Shown here in pieces: positions 17,873 to 26,710 of a DNA stretch of 64,000 nt. Position 1 is the first letter of the stretch. Each line of letters starts with the position of its first letter. The notes below the pieces were generated by a model, which saw nothing but the letters and a program-made list of their open reading frames with translations, was not told where the DNA came from and did not search any database. Origin of the DNA: Mucilaginibacter sp. (GTDB lineage: Bacteria; Bacteroidota; Bacteroidia; Sphingobacteriales; Sphingobacteriaceae); the NCBI RefSeq assembly GCF_028288185.1, contig NZ_JAQBOF010000012.1:62001-126000 (forward strand). The letters run 5' to 3'. A program made the position numbers and the translations under genes.

Positions 17873-18841
17873 TTATGGTCTTTTTAATATTACGCGCTTC
17901 CAAAAATCCTGCATAAAACCAAGCCCGTAAGCCGTTAATTGAATGAAGGAAGCCAGTACACTCAAAAATGCAATTTTTAACGACTTGTTTTTAGTTAATG
18001 AGTGAAAAAATATCAACAAAATAATAAGTATGGCAATAATATTGCATAAGGCAGCTATGCGCCAGCTAAATATATTGGAAATTATTGTAAATAAGACACA
18101 TAGCGTAAATAAAGCCGGAAAAAAATGCACCAGTTTAAGCTCGTTAGGGAAGAACTTATAAACATTAATACGCGCCCTGCCAAAAAAATGCAACTGTTTA
18201 TAAAATTGCAGCAGACTAGTACGGCGTTTATGGTAAACTTTGGCCCGCGGGATCAGCCCAATTTTAAAACCCATGGAGTGTATGCGGATACTGTATTCGA
18301 TATCCTCGCCCAAACGGGTAATGATAAAACCACCTGCTTTCTCCCAAACCTGCCTTGATATGCCCATGTTAAAACTACGCGGATGAAACTGACCAATGCT
18401 ATTTTTATTACCTCTGATGCCACCTGTTGTAAACGGCGATGTCATGGCATAACTAATAGCTTTTTGGGTAGGGGTGAACGATGGATGCGCCGCATCCGGG
18501 CCGCCATAGGCATCCAGCCAGTTTTCTGCAAGCGAGTTATTTACGATCTCTAAATAATCTTCGGGTATCAAACAGTCAGAGTCAAATATGATGAAGTAAT
18601 CGCCTGTAGCTCGTTCGAATGCAAAGTTACGGGCAAAGCCTTGGCCGGCGTTTTCTTTTACCAGGTATTTTATATTCAGTTGATCAGCAAAGCTTTTAAT
18701 TATAGCTTCCGCATCATCTTTTGATCCATCTTCAATAACCAGCACCTCGAAATTTTTATAGCTCTGCAACGTAAGTGTTTCAAGCAGTTCTTTTATCTCT
18801 TGGGGGCGGTTGTATAAAGGTATAATGATGGAAAAAAACAT
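17873..18841 (-). CDS. Glycosyltransferase family 2
   Basis: A 322-residue GT-A fold enzyme. The N-terminal FSIIIPLYNRP, the nucleotide-binding EDGSKDD and the metal motif FDSDC (near residue 90) are present, and GEDIEYSIR serves as the catalytic-base region. C-terminal hydrophobic helices (about 235-310) anchor it in the inner membrane. It probably adds a sugar to a lipid-linked or envelope polysaccharide; donor and acceptor cannot be read. It lies downstream of another GT2 gene and 7 nt before the membrane protein gene. Confidence 0.88.
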   Translation of the reverse strand: MFFSIIIPLYNRPQEIKELLETLTLQSYKNFEVLVIEDGSKDDAEAIIKSFADQLNIKYLVKENAGQGFARNFAFERATGDYFIIFDSDCLIPEDYLEIVNNSLAENWLDAYGGPDAAHPSFTPTQKAISYAMTSPFTTGGIRGNKNSIGQFHPRSFNMGISRQVWEKAGGFIITRLGEDIEYSIRIHSMGFKIGLIPRAKVYHKRRTSLLQFYKQLHFFGRARINVYKFFPNELKLVHFFPALFTLCVLFTIISNIFSWRIAALCNIIAILIILLIFFHSLTKNKSLKIAFLSVLASFIQLTAYGLGFMQDFWKRVILKRP

Positions 18842-18846
18842 ATTTA

Positions 18847-18935
18847 AATGTGCAGATTTTTTTTAGTTGGAATTAAGTTATTGAAAAATGTTTAGCAATC
18901 ATTTGCACATCTGCATATCCACGCATCTGCACATT
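18847..18935. repeat. TGCACATCTGCA-word inverted repeat
   Basis: AATGTGCAGAT at 18847-18857 is a perfect inverted copy of 18925-18935, and further words of the same kind (TTTGCACATCTGC) lie at about 18902-18914. The distal arm overlaps the TAA stop (18934-18936) of the upstream glycosyltransferase. The gap is otherwise empty. Confidence 0.65.
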
Positions 18936-19887
18936 AGATACTATCCTCTATCTGGTATTTATTCCGCTCGGGGGCGCTGCGGGCTACAAGTTCAGCAACA
19001 AAGCCGGTTAAAAATAGTTGCGAACCTAATATTATGGCTACCAACGCAATGTAAAACAAAGGCTGTGCCGTTACCTCGCGCGAGTATTTAATGTGATAGG
19101 CTATATCATATAATTTATCGCCTATTATCCACAATGCACATACTGTACCGGCAAAGAAACTTAAACTACCCATGGCACCAAAAAAGTGCATTGGGCGCTT
19201 ACCAAACTTGCCTACAAAGAATATAGAAAGCAGGTCTAAAAAGCCATTTACAAAACGGCTTAGGCCAAATTTGGTAGTGCCATATTTACGGGCGCGATGC
19301 TCGACCACCTGCTCGCCAATTATGGTGAAACCGGCCCATTTGGCAATTACCGGTATATAGCGGTGCATTTCGCCGTAAACCTCTATGTTTTTTACTACTG
19401 CTTTACGGTAAGCTTTTAAACCGCAGTTAAAATCATGCAGGTTATCAATACCCGACATTTTACGGGTAGCATAATTAAATAATTTTGTAGGGACGGTTTT
19501 GGTTATAGGGTCATATCGTTTGGCTTTCCAGCCTGATATTAGATCATATTTCTCTTCGGTAATACGGCGATATAGCTCAGGTATTTCATCAGGGCTATCT
19601 TGCAAGTCAGCATCCATGGTAATAACCACATTACCTTCTGCTGCATCAAAGCCTACGTTTAACGCTGCTGATTTACCATAATTACGCCTGAATTTAATAC
19701 CCCTGATAAAAGGATTATTTAAACGCAGTTTATTAATCATTTCCCACGAGCCATCTGTACTGCCATCATCAATTAAAATAATCTCATACATAAAACTATT
19801 TTCGTCCATAACCTTACTTATCCATGAGGTAAGTTCTGGTAATGATTCAACTTCGTTAAGTAAAGGTATTACAACTGATATATCCAT
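18934..19887 (-). CDS. Polyprenyl-phosphate glycosyltransferase, GT2 (DPM1/GtrB-like)
   Basis: A 317-residue enzyme that likely transfers a sugar from a nucleotide donor to undecaprenyl phosphate. The N-terminal SVVIPLLNE, DDGSTDGS and the DADLQDSP motif are diagnostic of the DPM1/ArnC/GtrB branch, as is RKYGTTKFG near residue 205. Two C-terminal membrane helices (about 228-255 and 272-300) match GtrB-type proteins. It heads the minus-strand run of glycosyltransferase, membrane protein and GH3 genes. Confidence 0.9.
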   Translation of the reverse strand: MDISVVIPLLNEVESLPELTSWISKVMDENSFMYEIILIDDGSTDGSWEMINKLRLNNPFIRGIKFRRNYGKSAALNVGFDAAEGNVVITMDADLQDSPDEIPELYRRITEEKYDLISGWKAKRYDPITKTVPTKLFNYATRKMSGIDNLHDFNCGLKAYRKAVVKNIEVYGEMHRYIPVIAKWAGFTIIGEQVVEHRARKYGTTKFGLSRFVNGFLDLLSIFFVGKFGKRPMHFFGAMGSLSFFAGTVCALWIIGDKLYDIAYHIKYSREVTAQPLFYIALVAIILGSQLFLTGFVAELVARSAPERNKYQIEDSI

Positions 19888-19968
19888 TTAATAGTGGTAA
19901 GGGTTTAAGCGATGCTGTTTTTCAAACCCATGCAAAAATATAAAAAATGAGTTATGATTTTATAGAGA

Positions 19969-20205
19969 TTAATCCCAATTGCAAATTCTAAATAGCTTTT
20001 TGCACGTTGGGTCGTTAAGGCTGGCATCCATCTTTTTGCACCAGCCACACCATGAGGCATGGAATATCAGCAATACTTTTTTATTTTCTTTTTTTGCTTG
20101 CGCATAGGCTTGCTTTAAAACGGCATCGCTTGCAGGTAATGCTTCTTGTGCAAAAGTTGTAGCCGCAAAAAATATCAGGACAAGTAATAAAAGGTGTTTT
20201 TTCAT
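19969..20205 (-). pseudogene. Truncated periplasmic thioredoxin-fold protein
   Basis: Only 78 residues: a signal peptide (MKKHLLLLVLIFFAATTFAQ) and the start of a thioredoxin fold with the CxxC site HASWCGWCKKMD, then a stop after FRICNWD. Family members usually continue for another 60-100 residues to complete the fold. The DNA beyond the stop shows no continuation in any frame and runs into the glycosyltransferase start, so the 3' part appears deleted, not frameshifted. A functional short protein is unlikely. Confidence 0.75.
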
Positions 20206-20241
20206 GGTATGAATTTAAGGAAATTTAGCAACAATTTTACT

Positions 20242-21498
20242 TTATTTTACAACTACTTGTACTGTATTACGACTTATTTGTTCAAGCAATGTGGTTTTTC
20301 CGGCGGTTAAATTCTTTATGAAACCGTCGGCGCTATGCCGTACGGTTATTAGTGTTAACTCACTGTTATACTTTACTTTATAATTTTCTTTTAGGCTGGC
20401 TAATAGCTTGTTAAAATACTCCTCTTTATAATCAAAACAAACGCTGAAACTTAGCGCCGATGTTTGCATCATATTGATCTTAACATGGCTTTTAGCGAAC
20501 TTGCCGAATATATCACTTAAATGATCTTCAGATATAAACGAGTAATCTTTGGTCGATAACGAAAGCAATACCTGGTTCTGTTTAATAATAATAACCGGCT
20601 TGGCAAACACGTGCGCCGCGCTTTCTTTAATAATGGTTCCCGCTTCTTCCGGATGATTAAATGGTTTTACCAACAATGGTATTTTAGCGTTTTGCAGCGG
20701 CTTAATGGTTTTTGGATGGATAACCGTGGCGCCGTAATAAGTCATTTCAATAGCTTCCGTATAGCTTAATTCGTCAAACTTTACAGTGTCCTCAAATAAT
20801 TTCGGGTCGGCATTTAGTATGCCGGGGACATCTTTCCAGGTAGTAACAGACTCGGCACCCAAGCAGGCCCCGAATATAGAAGCGGTATAATCAGACCCCT
20901 CACGGCCTAAGGTTGTGGTAAAGTTCTCAGATGTCCCGCCCAAAAAACCTTGCGTTACCACAATACTGCGCTCTAATTGCGCTGGGATGCTTAGTTGGAT
21001 GCTCTCTCGGGTTTTATCCCATTGAATAACGCCTTCGCGGTAGGTGTTATCCGTATGGATATAGCCGCGCACGTCAAGCCATTGGCTTTTTAGTCCGGCT
21101 TTGTTGAGGTAGGCAGTGACGATACGGGTTGATACCAACTCGCCGACCGACACGATCTGATCATAAATAAAATCATAGTCATCCTGCGGTTCGTCCTCGA
21201 TCATCCAATCTATCTCTACAAAAGTATTGGCCACTTCATCAAATACCGGGTTGTTGGGTTCAAATAATTCGGCTATGATGTCGTAATGATATTGTTTAAT
21301 GCCTTCATAAATATCGTGCATATCATCGGCCTGGTCAACGTAGGCTTTAGTTAATTTCTCGAGCGCGTTGGTAGTTTTACCCATTGCCGAAACCACGATA
21401 AGCAATTGCTCACTCTTATATTTACCGACAACCTTAGCCAGGTTAATCATACCTTCCGCATCCTTAACCGATGCACCTCCGAATTTAAAAACAAGCAT
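20242..21498 (-). CDS. lysC: Aspartate kinase
   Basis: A 418-residue monofunctional aspartokinase that phosphorylates aspartate at the head of the lysine, threonine, methionine and diaminopimelate pathways. The kinase motif KFGGASV is at 4-10, the substrate loop FTTTLGREGSDYTAS is near residue 190, and the C-terminal ACT region starts near residue 300. It is directly downstream of a DUF3298 lipoprotein gene (no gap) on the same strand. No lysine riboswitch or leader peptide is visible. Confidence 0.95.
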   Translation of the reverse strand: MLVFKFGGASVKDAEGMINLAKVVGKYKSEQLLIVVSAMGKTTNALEKLTKAYVDQADDMHDIYEGIKQYHYDIIAELFEPNNPVFDEVANTFVEIDWMIEDEPQDDYDFIYDQIVSVGELVSTRIVTAYLNKAGLKSQWLDVRGYIHTDNTYREGVIQWDKTRESIQLSIPAQLERSIVVTQGFLGGTSENFTTTLGREGSDYTASIFGACLGAESVTTWKDVPGILNADPKLFEDTVKFDELSYTEAIEMTYYGATVIHPKTIKPLQNAKIPLLVKPFNHPEEAGTIIKESAAHVFAKPVIIIKQNQVLLSLSTKDYSFISEDHLSDIFGKFAKSHVKINMMQTSALSFSVCFDYKEEYFNKLLASLKENYKVKYNSELTLITVRHSADGFIKNLTAGKTTLLEQISRNTVQVVVK

Positions 21499-22299
21499 TT
21501 ATTTAAGATATTGAGTGATAACCGTATTAGGTTTTAATAGTGATTTTATTTTAGCATAGGGGATAAACAGATCAGTTGTCCCGGCGGCGTAAGGTTTAAT
21601 TTCGTATTGATTATATAGAAATCTGATACCTAAAGGCGTAATCGAAAAATTTTCATTCAATGCAAACTTACTGTCTTTAAAAAAGTAATCATTCGTTAAT
21701 GAAGCTGTTTCACTTAGTTTTTCCTGTTTTCTGAAGATGGTATCAGCAATAGCTGTTAATTTGTCTTTATAATTATCGGTAAGGACATCCCCCAGATCTA
21801 TGCTTTTTTGAGCTTTTGTGTTCCAGTTAATAAATGTTGTGATTGAACTGCCATGTGCGCCCCCCTTAAAATTATAACCGCTAATTTCCAAAGTAGTCAA
21901 ACTCGAGTCCTGTCTTATTATTTTAGCGTGGCTATCCAACGTAAAAAACATCGCCGATCTTTTATCGTGCTTTTTAAATGCATTATATCCCGCCAAAAAA
22001 TGCTCCGTATATTGTTGCAGATCAGTCCCAGGTTCATCGGCGCCAAACAAATTGACTAGCTTATAACTAACGATTTCATTCAACGAATCCTGCCCGTTAA
22101 ACATCGGATAACTGATTTTTACAACCGTACACCCGCTATCCGGTTTATTCCCGCAATCTGTCGCACGTTCTTTAATAGTTTTATTGACATAGGTAAGCGT
22201 ATCCGTTGTAATATCAGGTTTAGGCTTTTTATCATCACCCCACATGCAGGAACTTAACCCCAATATCGTCCCTAAAAACAACAAACTTCCTGCTTTCAT
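21499..22299 (-). CDS. DUF4163/DUF3298 lipoprotein (RsiV-like)
   Basis: A 266-residue protein with signal peptide and lipobox ending LSSC (C18). The GYNFKGGAHGSS segment and the C-terminal TPLGIRFLYNQYEIKPY segment are characteristic of the paired DUF4163 and DUF3298 domains found in RsiV-type extracytoplasmic sensors. This one has no anti-sigma part, so it is a stand-alone envelope lipoprotein of unknown role. It abuts lysC downstream and lies 3 nt after the GNAT gene. Confidence 0.85.
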   Translation of the reverse strand: MKAGSLLFLGTILGLSSCMWGDDKKPKPDITTDTLTYVNKTIKERATDCGNKPDSGCTVVKISYPMFNGQDSLNEIVSYKLVNLFGADEPGTDLQQYTEHFLAGYNAFKKHDKRSAMFFTLDSHAKIIRQDSSLTTLEISGYNFKGGAHGSSITTFINWNTKAQKSIDLGDVLTDNYKDKLTAIADTIFRKQEKLSETASLTNDYFFKDSKFALNENFSITPLGIRFLYNQYEIKPYAAGTTDLFIPYAKIKSLLKPNTVITQYLK

Positions 22300-22302
22300 A
22301 AC

Positions 22303-22773
22303 CTAATAATTTAATAACTGATCTGTAGATAACGCCGCGTTTAACCAACCCGCCTCAATAGATGCCTGGTACTTGGCGTAAAAATTAAGAGCGGGCTCGT
22401 TCCAGTCCAGTACCTGCCATACCATGCCTTTAAAACCCATTTGTTTTGCTTCGATAATCAACTGGTCAAAAAGTAGTTTGCCAATGCCCCGGCCACGCAT
22501 AGGTTCGGTAACTATGAAATCTTCTAAATACATACGGCAGCCTTTCCAGGTAGAAAAGCGAATGTAATACAATGCGAACCCAACCACCACACCGCCAACC
22601 TCGGCAACATAAGCCTTCCATACCGGTTTCTCGCCAAAGCCTGCATCTTTAAACTCTTCCAAGGTTACGGTTACTTCCTGCGGGGCTTTTTCATATAACG
22701 CCAGTTCATTCACTAATTCTAAAAGGCGTATGCAGTCTTCTTTTGCGGCTGGTCTTAAATGTATGTTGGTCAT
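22303..22773 (-). CDS. GNAT family N-acetyltransferase
   Basis: A 156-residue acetyl-CoA-dependent N-acetyltransferase. Motif A (VTEPMRGRGIGKLLFDQL) is intact near residue 85, with MYLEDF before it and LDWNEPALNFY at motif B. It resembles the diamine/thialysine acetyltransferase branch, but the substrate is not certain. I chose ATG 22773 (MTNIHLRPA); longer starts up to 22812 only add MTN-rich codons made by a tandem ATGACTAAT repeat. It belongs to the YggS-GNAT-lipoprotein-lysC minus run. Confidence 0.88.
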   Translation of the reverse strand: MTNIHLRPAAKEDCIRLLELVNELALYEKAPQEVTVTLEEFKDAGFGEKPVWKAYVAEVGGVVVGFALYYIRFSTWKGCRMYLEDFIVTEPMRGRGIGKLLFDQLIIEAKQMGFKGMVWQVLDWNEPALNFYAKYQASIEAGWLNAALSTDQLLNY

Positions 22774-22849
22774 TTGGTTATTAGTCATTGTGTCATTAGT
22801 CATTAATGTCATTTGTTAAATCCGAAATAGAACATCCGAATCCGATATT
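22774..22849. repeat. ATGAC tandem words plus TTTCGGAT element (copy A)
   Basis: The gap between YggS and GNAT is all repeat. 22774-22810 is a degenerate tandem of GTCATTAGT words. 22818-22849 read on the minus strand is one arm of the TTTCGGAT family (AATATCGGATTCGGATGTTC ...), starting directly after the yggS TAG stop at 22850-22852. Confidence 0.75.
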
Positions 22850-23539
22850 CTAATTATTTTTCCAATGTTTAATAACCCTGCCGCCAAAAATGGTGCTGCC
22901 TACACGGATCATATTGCTACCCTGCTCGATAGCTATCTCATAGTCTGACGACATACCCATTGATATGGTATCAAAACTATCTTCTTTCCTAAAAAAGCTT
23001 TGCTTCATGCCATCAAAAAACACCTTCAACTCCTGGAACTCGTCCCTTAGTTGTTTTTCTTTATCAGTATTGGTAGCAATGCCCATCAAGCCGCGTATGC
23101 GGATATTTTTTAATACCGTAAATTCGTCAGACCGTAACAACTCTATCGCCTCGTCAAAGCCCAAACCAAATTTGGTATCCTCGTCAGCAATATAGATCTG
23201 TAATAAGCAATCTATAACACGTTTGTTCTTTTCGGCCTGTTTATTTATCTCCTGCAAAAGCTTCAAACTATCAACAGCTTGTATCATACTGATAAAAGGG
23301 GCGATGTATTTTACTTTGTTGGTTTGCAGGTGGCCAATTTGGTGCCATTCTATGTCTTTAGGCAGTTGTTCATACTTCTCAACCATCTCCTGAACCGTGT
23401 TTTCGCCAAACAAACGCTGGCCCGCATCGTAGGCTTCCTGTATATCTGCAACCGTTTTTGTTTTTGATACTGCTATTAAAGTGACCTTTTTAGGGGTAGT
23501 TTCGTTTTTTAAGCTTCTGATATTATCTGCAATGCTCAT
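22850..23539 (-). CDS. YggS-family PLP homeostasis protein
   Basis: A 229-residue alanine-racemase-like single-domain protein (YggS/PROSC/YlmE). It binds pyridoxal phosphate on the lysine of AVSKTK (K26) and buffers cellular PLP; no enzymatic reaction is known. The motifs FGENTVQE, WHQIGHLQTNK and SMGMSSDYEIAI, the last ligating the phosphate, are all present. It heads a minus-strand run and diverges from the DUF4296-mutS2 operon, the two starts being about 40 bp apart. Confidence 0.95.
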   Translation of the reverse strand: MSIADNIRSLKNETTPKKVTLIAVSKTKTVADIQEAYDAGQRLFGENTVQEMVEKYEQLPKDIEWHQIGHLQTNKVKYIAPFISMIQAVDSLKLLQEINKQAEKNKRVIDCLLQIYIADEDTKFGLGFDEAIELLRSDEFTVLKNIRIRGLMGIATNTDKEKQLRDEFQELKVFFDGMKQSFFRKEDSFDTISMGMSSDYEIAIEQGSNMIRVGSTIFGGRVIKHWKNN

Positions 23540-23546
23540 TTATCCG

Positions 23547-23554
23547 TAATTTTG
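23547..23554 (+). promoter_or_regulatory. Putative -7 box for the DUF4296-mutS2 operon
   Basis: TAATTTTG matches the Bacteroidota -7 consensus TAnnTTTG and ends 26 nt before the ATG at 23581. No good -33 TTTG is visible at the right spacing. Confidence 0.45.
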
Positions 23555-23580
23555 CTCCAATTAAACCGCTAAATTACAGA

Positions 23581-24120
23581 ATGCGTAAACATATCTTCTT
23601 GTTTTTTTCAGCTTTGCTTTTTTTGTTCGCCTGTAATCAGGCTGATGATACTAAGGGTATTATTAAACAGGACGAAATGACGCGCCTATTAACCGATGTG
23701 CACCTGGTTGATGGCAGCCTGGCTTTACAGCCAAATGGCGATAGCCTGTACAAGTTTGGCACCGGCAGGTACTTTTATGTGTTTAAACAATATCATACCG
23801 ATTCGGGACAGTTTAAAAAAAGCGTAAAATATTATTCGGCCCACCCAGAAATATTATTGAAAATATACGATGGCGTTAATACCCGCCTTAAAGCTAAAGC
23901 CGACTCGATGAACGCTTTAGTAGCAAAAGATAACGAACGGATAAGACGGCAGGCAGAAGTAGCACAAAAAAGAGTCGAAAAACTAAGAAAGGACTCGTTA
24001 GCCGTAAAACTAAAAACGGATAAACTGAAACTGAAAAAAGATTCGCTTGATAAGAAGAAGATCATCAAGCATAAAAAAAAGAAAAAATTAAAGAAAATAA
24101 CAAAGCCAATAGTACAATAA
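23581..24120 (+). CDS. DUF4296 lipoprotein with Lys-rich tail
   Basis: A 179-residue lipoprotein with lipobox ending LFAC (C18). The domain from about 30 to 105 (MTRLLTDVHLVDG ... YYSAHPEILLKIYDG) is the Bacteroidota DUF4296 family of unknown function. The C-terminal third is a lysine-rich charged helix ending in a KKK-rich tail, likely basic and coiled. mutS2 begins at the base after its stop, so the two are cotranscribed and perhaps coupled. Confidence 0.88.
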   Translation: MRKHIFLFFSALLFLFACNQADDTKGIIKQDEMTRLLTDVHLVDGSLALQPNGDSLYKFGTGRYFYVFKQYHTDSGQFKKSVKYYSAHPEILLKIYDGVNTRLKAKADSMNALVAKDNERIRRQAEVAQKRVEKLRKDSLAVKLKTDKLKLKKDSLDKKKIIKHKKKKKLKKITKPIVQ

Positions 24121-26481
24121 ATGCTTTACCCTGAGAATAGTATTGATAAGCTGGGATTTACCGAGGTAAAGGAATTAATAAAGGCGCACTGCCTGAGTAT
24201 TATGGGCCAGCAAATGGTTGACAAGATACAGGTAATGAGCAATTACGACCTGATAAGCAAGTTTTTAAGCCAGGCGCACGAGTTTAAAAATATATTGCAA
24301 AATGATGCGGCGCTGCCTATTCAGCATTTTTTTGATATAAAGGCTTTAGCCAACAAGGCCCGGTTAGAAGGCGCTTTTTTAACCGAAGAAGAATTTTACC
24401 AGGTACTTGCTTCATTAACTACCGTATTTGCAGTTATAGCTTATTTTAATGAGCGCGAGGGTCAGTATCCAAATTTGGAAGCGCTGTTTGAGCATCTGGC
24501 TATTGAAAAGGCTATCATCAAAAAAATTGAACAGGTAATTGATCCCAAGGGAAAAATAAAACCCAATGCATCGCGCGAGCTAGGCGATATATCAGCCGGT
24601 ATTGCTAAAGCTGAGCAGGAAGCAAGAAGGAAAATAGACCAGGTATTTAAAAGCGCGGCAGGCAATGGTTGGACGGCTGACGGCTCGTTAACTATTCGTG
24701 ACGGGCGTTTGTGTATTCCACTTTTAGCCGAAAACAAGCGCAAGGTAAAAGGCTTTATCCATGACGAGTCTGCATCAGGCCAAACAGTTTATATGGAACC
24801 TGAGGAAGTTTTTACGCTAAACAACCGTATCCGCGATCTGGAATTTGAGCGCAGGCGTGAGATAGTAAAGATATTAACCGGCCTCACAGACGAATTAAGG
24901 CCTTATGTGCCACTTTTGTTATCATACCACAGTCTACTTACTAAATTAGACTTTGTACGCGCCAAGGCGCTATTCGCTATTGATATTGAAGGCGAACTGC
25001 CACAGGTAGTAAACGATGCACGTTTAAAACTGGTTAATGCCCGTCATCCGCTGCTGTTCCTCAATTTTAAGAAAGAGCATAAAACGGTGGTGCCGTTAAA
25101 TTTGCAGATCGATGATCGCACACGTGTGGTCGTAGTATCGGGCCCTAACGCGGGTGGTAAATCTGTTTGTATGAAAACCGTTGGCTTGCTGCAAATTATG
25201 GTGCAGGCGGGTTTATTAATTCCTGCGGATGAAGCCAGCGTGGTAGGGGTGTTTAAACAGTTTTTTGTTGATATAGGCGATGACCAGTCGATAGAAAGCG
25301 ATTTGAGCACCTACAGCGCCCATCTATCAAAAATGAAAAATTTTGTAGAGAACGCTAACGGAAAGTCGTTGATATTGATAGATGAGTTTGGTACCGGCAC
25401 TGACCCACAATTTGGCGGACCTATTGCCGAAGCGGTTTTGGAATCATTAAACCATAAAAAGGTGAGGGGCATGGTTACTACTCACTACAGCAACCTTAAA
25501 ATATTTGCCGGTAATACCGAAGGGATAGAAAACGCATCGATGTTGTTTAACAATATCGAAATGAAACCGCTTTATATACTGGAAGTGGGTAAGCCCGGCA
25601 GCTCATACGCTTTCGAGATCGCCCAAAAAATAGGCTTGCCGCAGCAGGTGCTCAATTTGGCTAAGACCAAGATAAGTGCCGGGCAAAAAAATGTAGATAC
25701 GCTGCTGGTTGGCCTGGAGCGCGAAAAGAAAGAGATACTGGATACCCGCGTTAAGTTAGAAAGACAGCAAAGACAGGTTGACGCTTTATTAGCCGAAAAC
25801 GAAAAAATAAAAAATTATCTCGAAGAGAATAAAAAGGTATTAATACGCGAGGCAAAGGATGAAGCTAAAAATATTATCCTTAATGCTAATAAACTGGTAG
25901 AGAACACCATATCAGAAATTAAAAGCAGTAATGCTGATAAGGAAAAGACGCGAGATCTGCGCGAAAACCTGAACAGGGAACTGGAAAAAAATACAGTCAA
26001 ACCCGATAAAGTAAAAGCTGTAACTGCCGATGAAGAACTTAAAGTAGGTGATTGGGTTAAACTAAACGACTCTGAAACCACCGGGCAGGTAATCGAACTG
26101 ATAAAAGATAATGTGATCATCGCTATTGGCGATTTGCGTACGGTAGCTAAACGGAAACGGGTACAGAAGGTAGCAAAATCTGTTGTACCCAAAGAAGTTA
26201 GGCGAAGCATGAACAGCCATACTGGCGATATAGCCAGCTTCAGCCCCGAGATAGATGTACGTGGTATGCGTACGGAGGATGCTTTGGCGGCTATTGAACG
26301 TTTGTTTGACCGTGCCTTGATGATGGGTTTTGGTAACCTTAAAATACTACACGGCAAAGGCGACGGCATACTACGCAAAATGATCCGCCAATACCTTAAA
26401 AAATACGACCAGGTAGACCGTATGGAAGATGAACATGCTGACCGTGGTGGAGATGGTATTACTTATGTGTATTTTAAATAA
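24121..26481 (+). CDS. mutS2: Endonuclease MutS2
   Basis: A 786-residue MutS2. These ATPases have no mismatch-recognition domain; they suppress recombination, and some forms split collided ribosomes. Order: core/lever domain 1-300; ATPase with Walker A GPNAGGKS at 341-348, Walker B LILIDEFGTGTD and the TTHYSNLK switch; a long coiled coil at about 515-630; a KOW-like segment; and a C-terminal Smr nuclease domain (about 705-786, EIDVRGMRTEDA and LKILHGKGDG). All parts are intact. It follows the DUF4296 gene with no gap. Confidence 0.96.
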   Translation: MLYPENSIDKLGFTEVKELIKAHCLSIMGQQMVDKIQVMSNYDLISKFLSQAHEFKNILQNDAALPIQHFFDIKALANKARLEGAFLTEEEFYQVLASLTTVFAVIAYFNEREGQYPNLEALFEHLAIEKAIIKKIEQVIDPKGKIKPNASRELGDISAGIAKAEQEARRKIDQVFKSAAGNGWTADGSLTIRDGRLCIPLLAENKRKVKGFIHDESASGQTVYMEPEEVFTLNNRIRDLEFERRREIVKILTGLTDELRPYVPLLLSYHSLLTKLDFVRAKALFAIDIEGELPQVVNDARLKLVNARHPLLFLNFKKEHKTVVPLNLQIDDRTRVVVVSGPNAGGKSVCMKTVGLLQIMVQAGLLIPADEASVVGVFKQFFVDIGDDQSIESDLSTYSAHLSKMKNFVENANGKSLILIDEFGTGTDPQFGGPIAEAVLESLNHKKVRGMVTTHYSNLKIFAGNTEGIENASMLFNNIEMKPLYILEVGKPGSSYAFEIAQKIGLPQQVLNLAKTKISAGQKNVDTLLVGLEREKKEILDTRVKLERQQRQVDALLAENEKIKNYLEENKKVLIREAKDEAKNIILNANKLVENTISEIKSSNADKEKTRDLRENLNRELEKNTVKPDKVKAVTADEELKVGDWVKLNDSETTGQVIELIKDNVIIAIGDLRTVAKRKRVQKVAKSVVPKEVRRSMNSHTGDIASFSPEIDVRGMRTEDALAAIERLFDRALMMGFGNLKILHGKGDGILRKMIRQYLKKYDQVDRMEDEHADRGGDGITYVYFK

Positions 26482-26710
26482 CCTAAGATCAGAGTTGGTT
26501 ATACCTAGGTAACACTCATTTCAGGTGATTCACTCTGTTTTTAGGATTTGCCGATAAAATGAATAAATAATTAACAGTCAACTATTTATATATATTCAGT
26601 TAAAGTTTTTGTAGTGATCCAAAGTGATCCACTCATTTTGTCAAACAGCTTATTTACAAATATTTAACCAAAAAAGTTGATCCTGGTGATCCACTTTTTC
26701 AGGTGGATCA
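26482..26710. repeat. TGATCCA-word element (copy II)
   Basis: The 228-bp gap between convergent mutS2 and the MlaD gene. The core has words TGATCCA at 26615 and 26625 (10 nt apart), a 46-nt AT-rich linker (26632-26677), words at 26678 (TGATCCT) and 26687 (9 nt apart), and the inverted word TGGATCA at 26704-26710, which touches the MlaD TAG stop. A lone TGATTCA word of the copy-I kind is at 26526. The scaffold aligns well with copy I. Confidence 0.8.
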
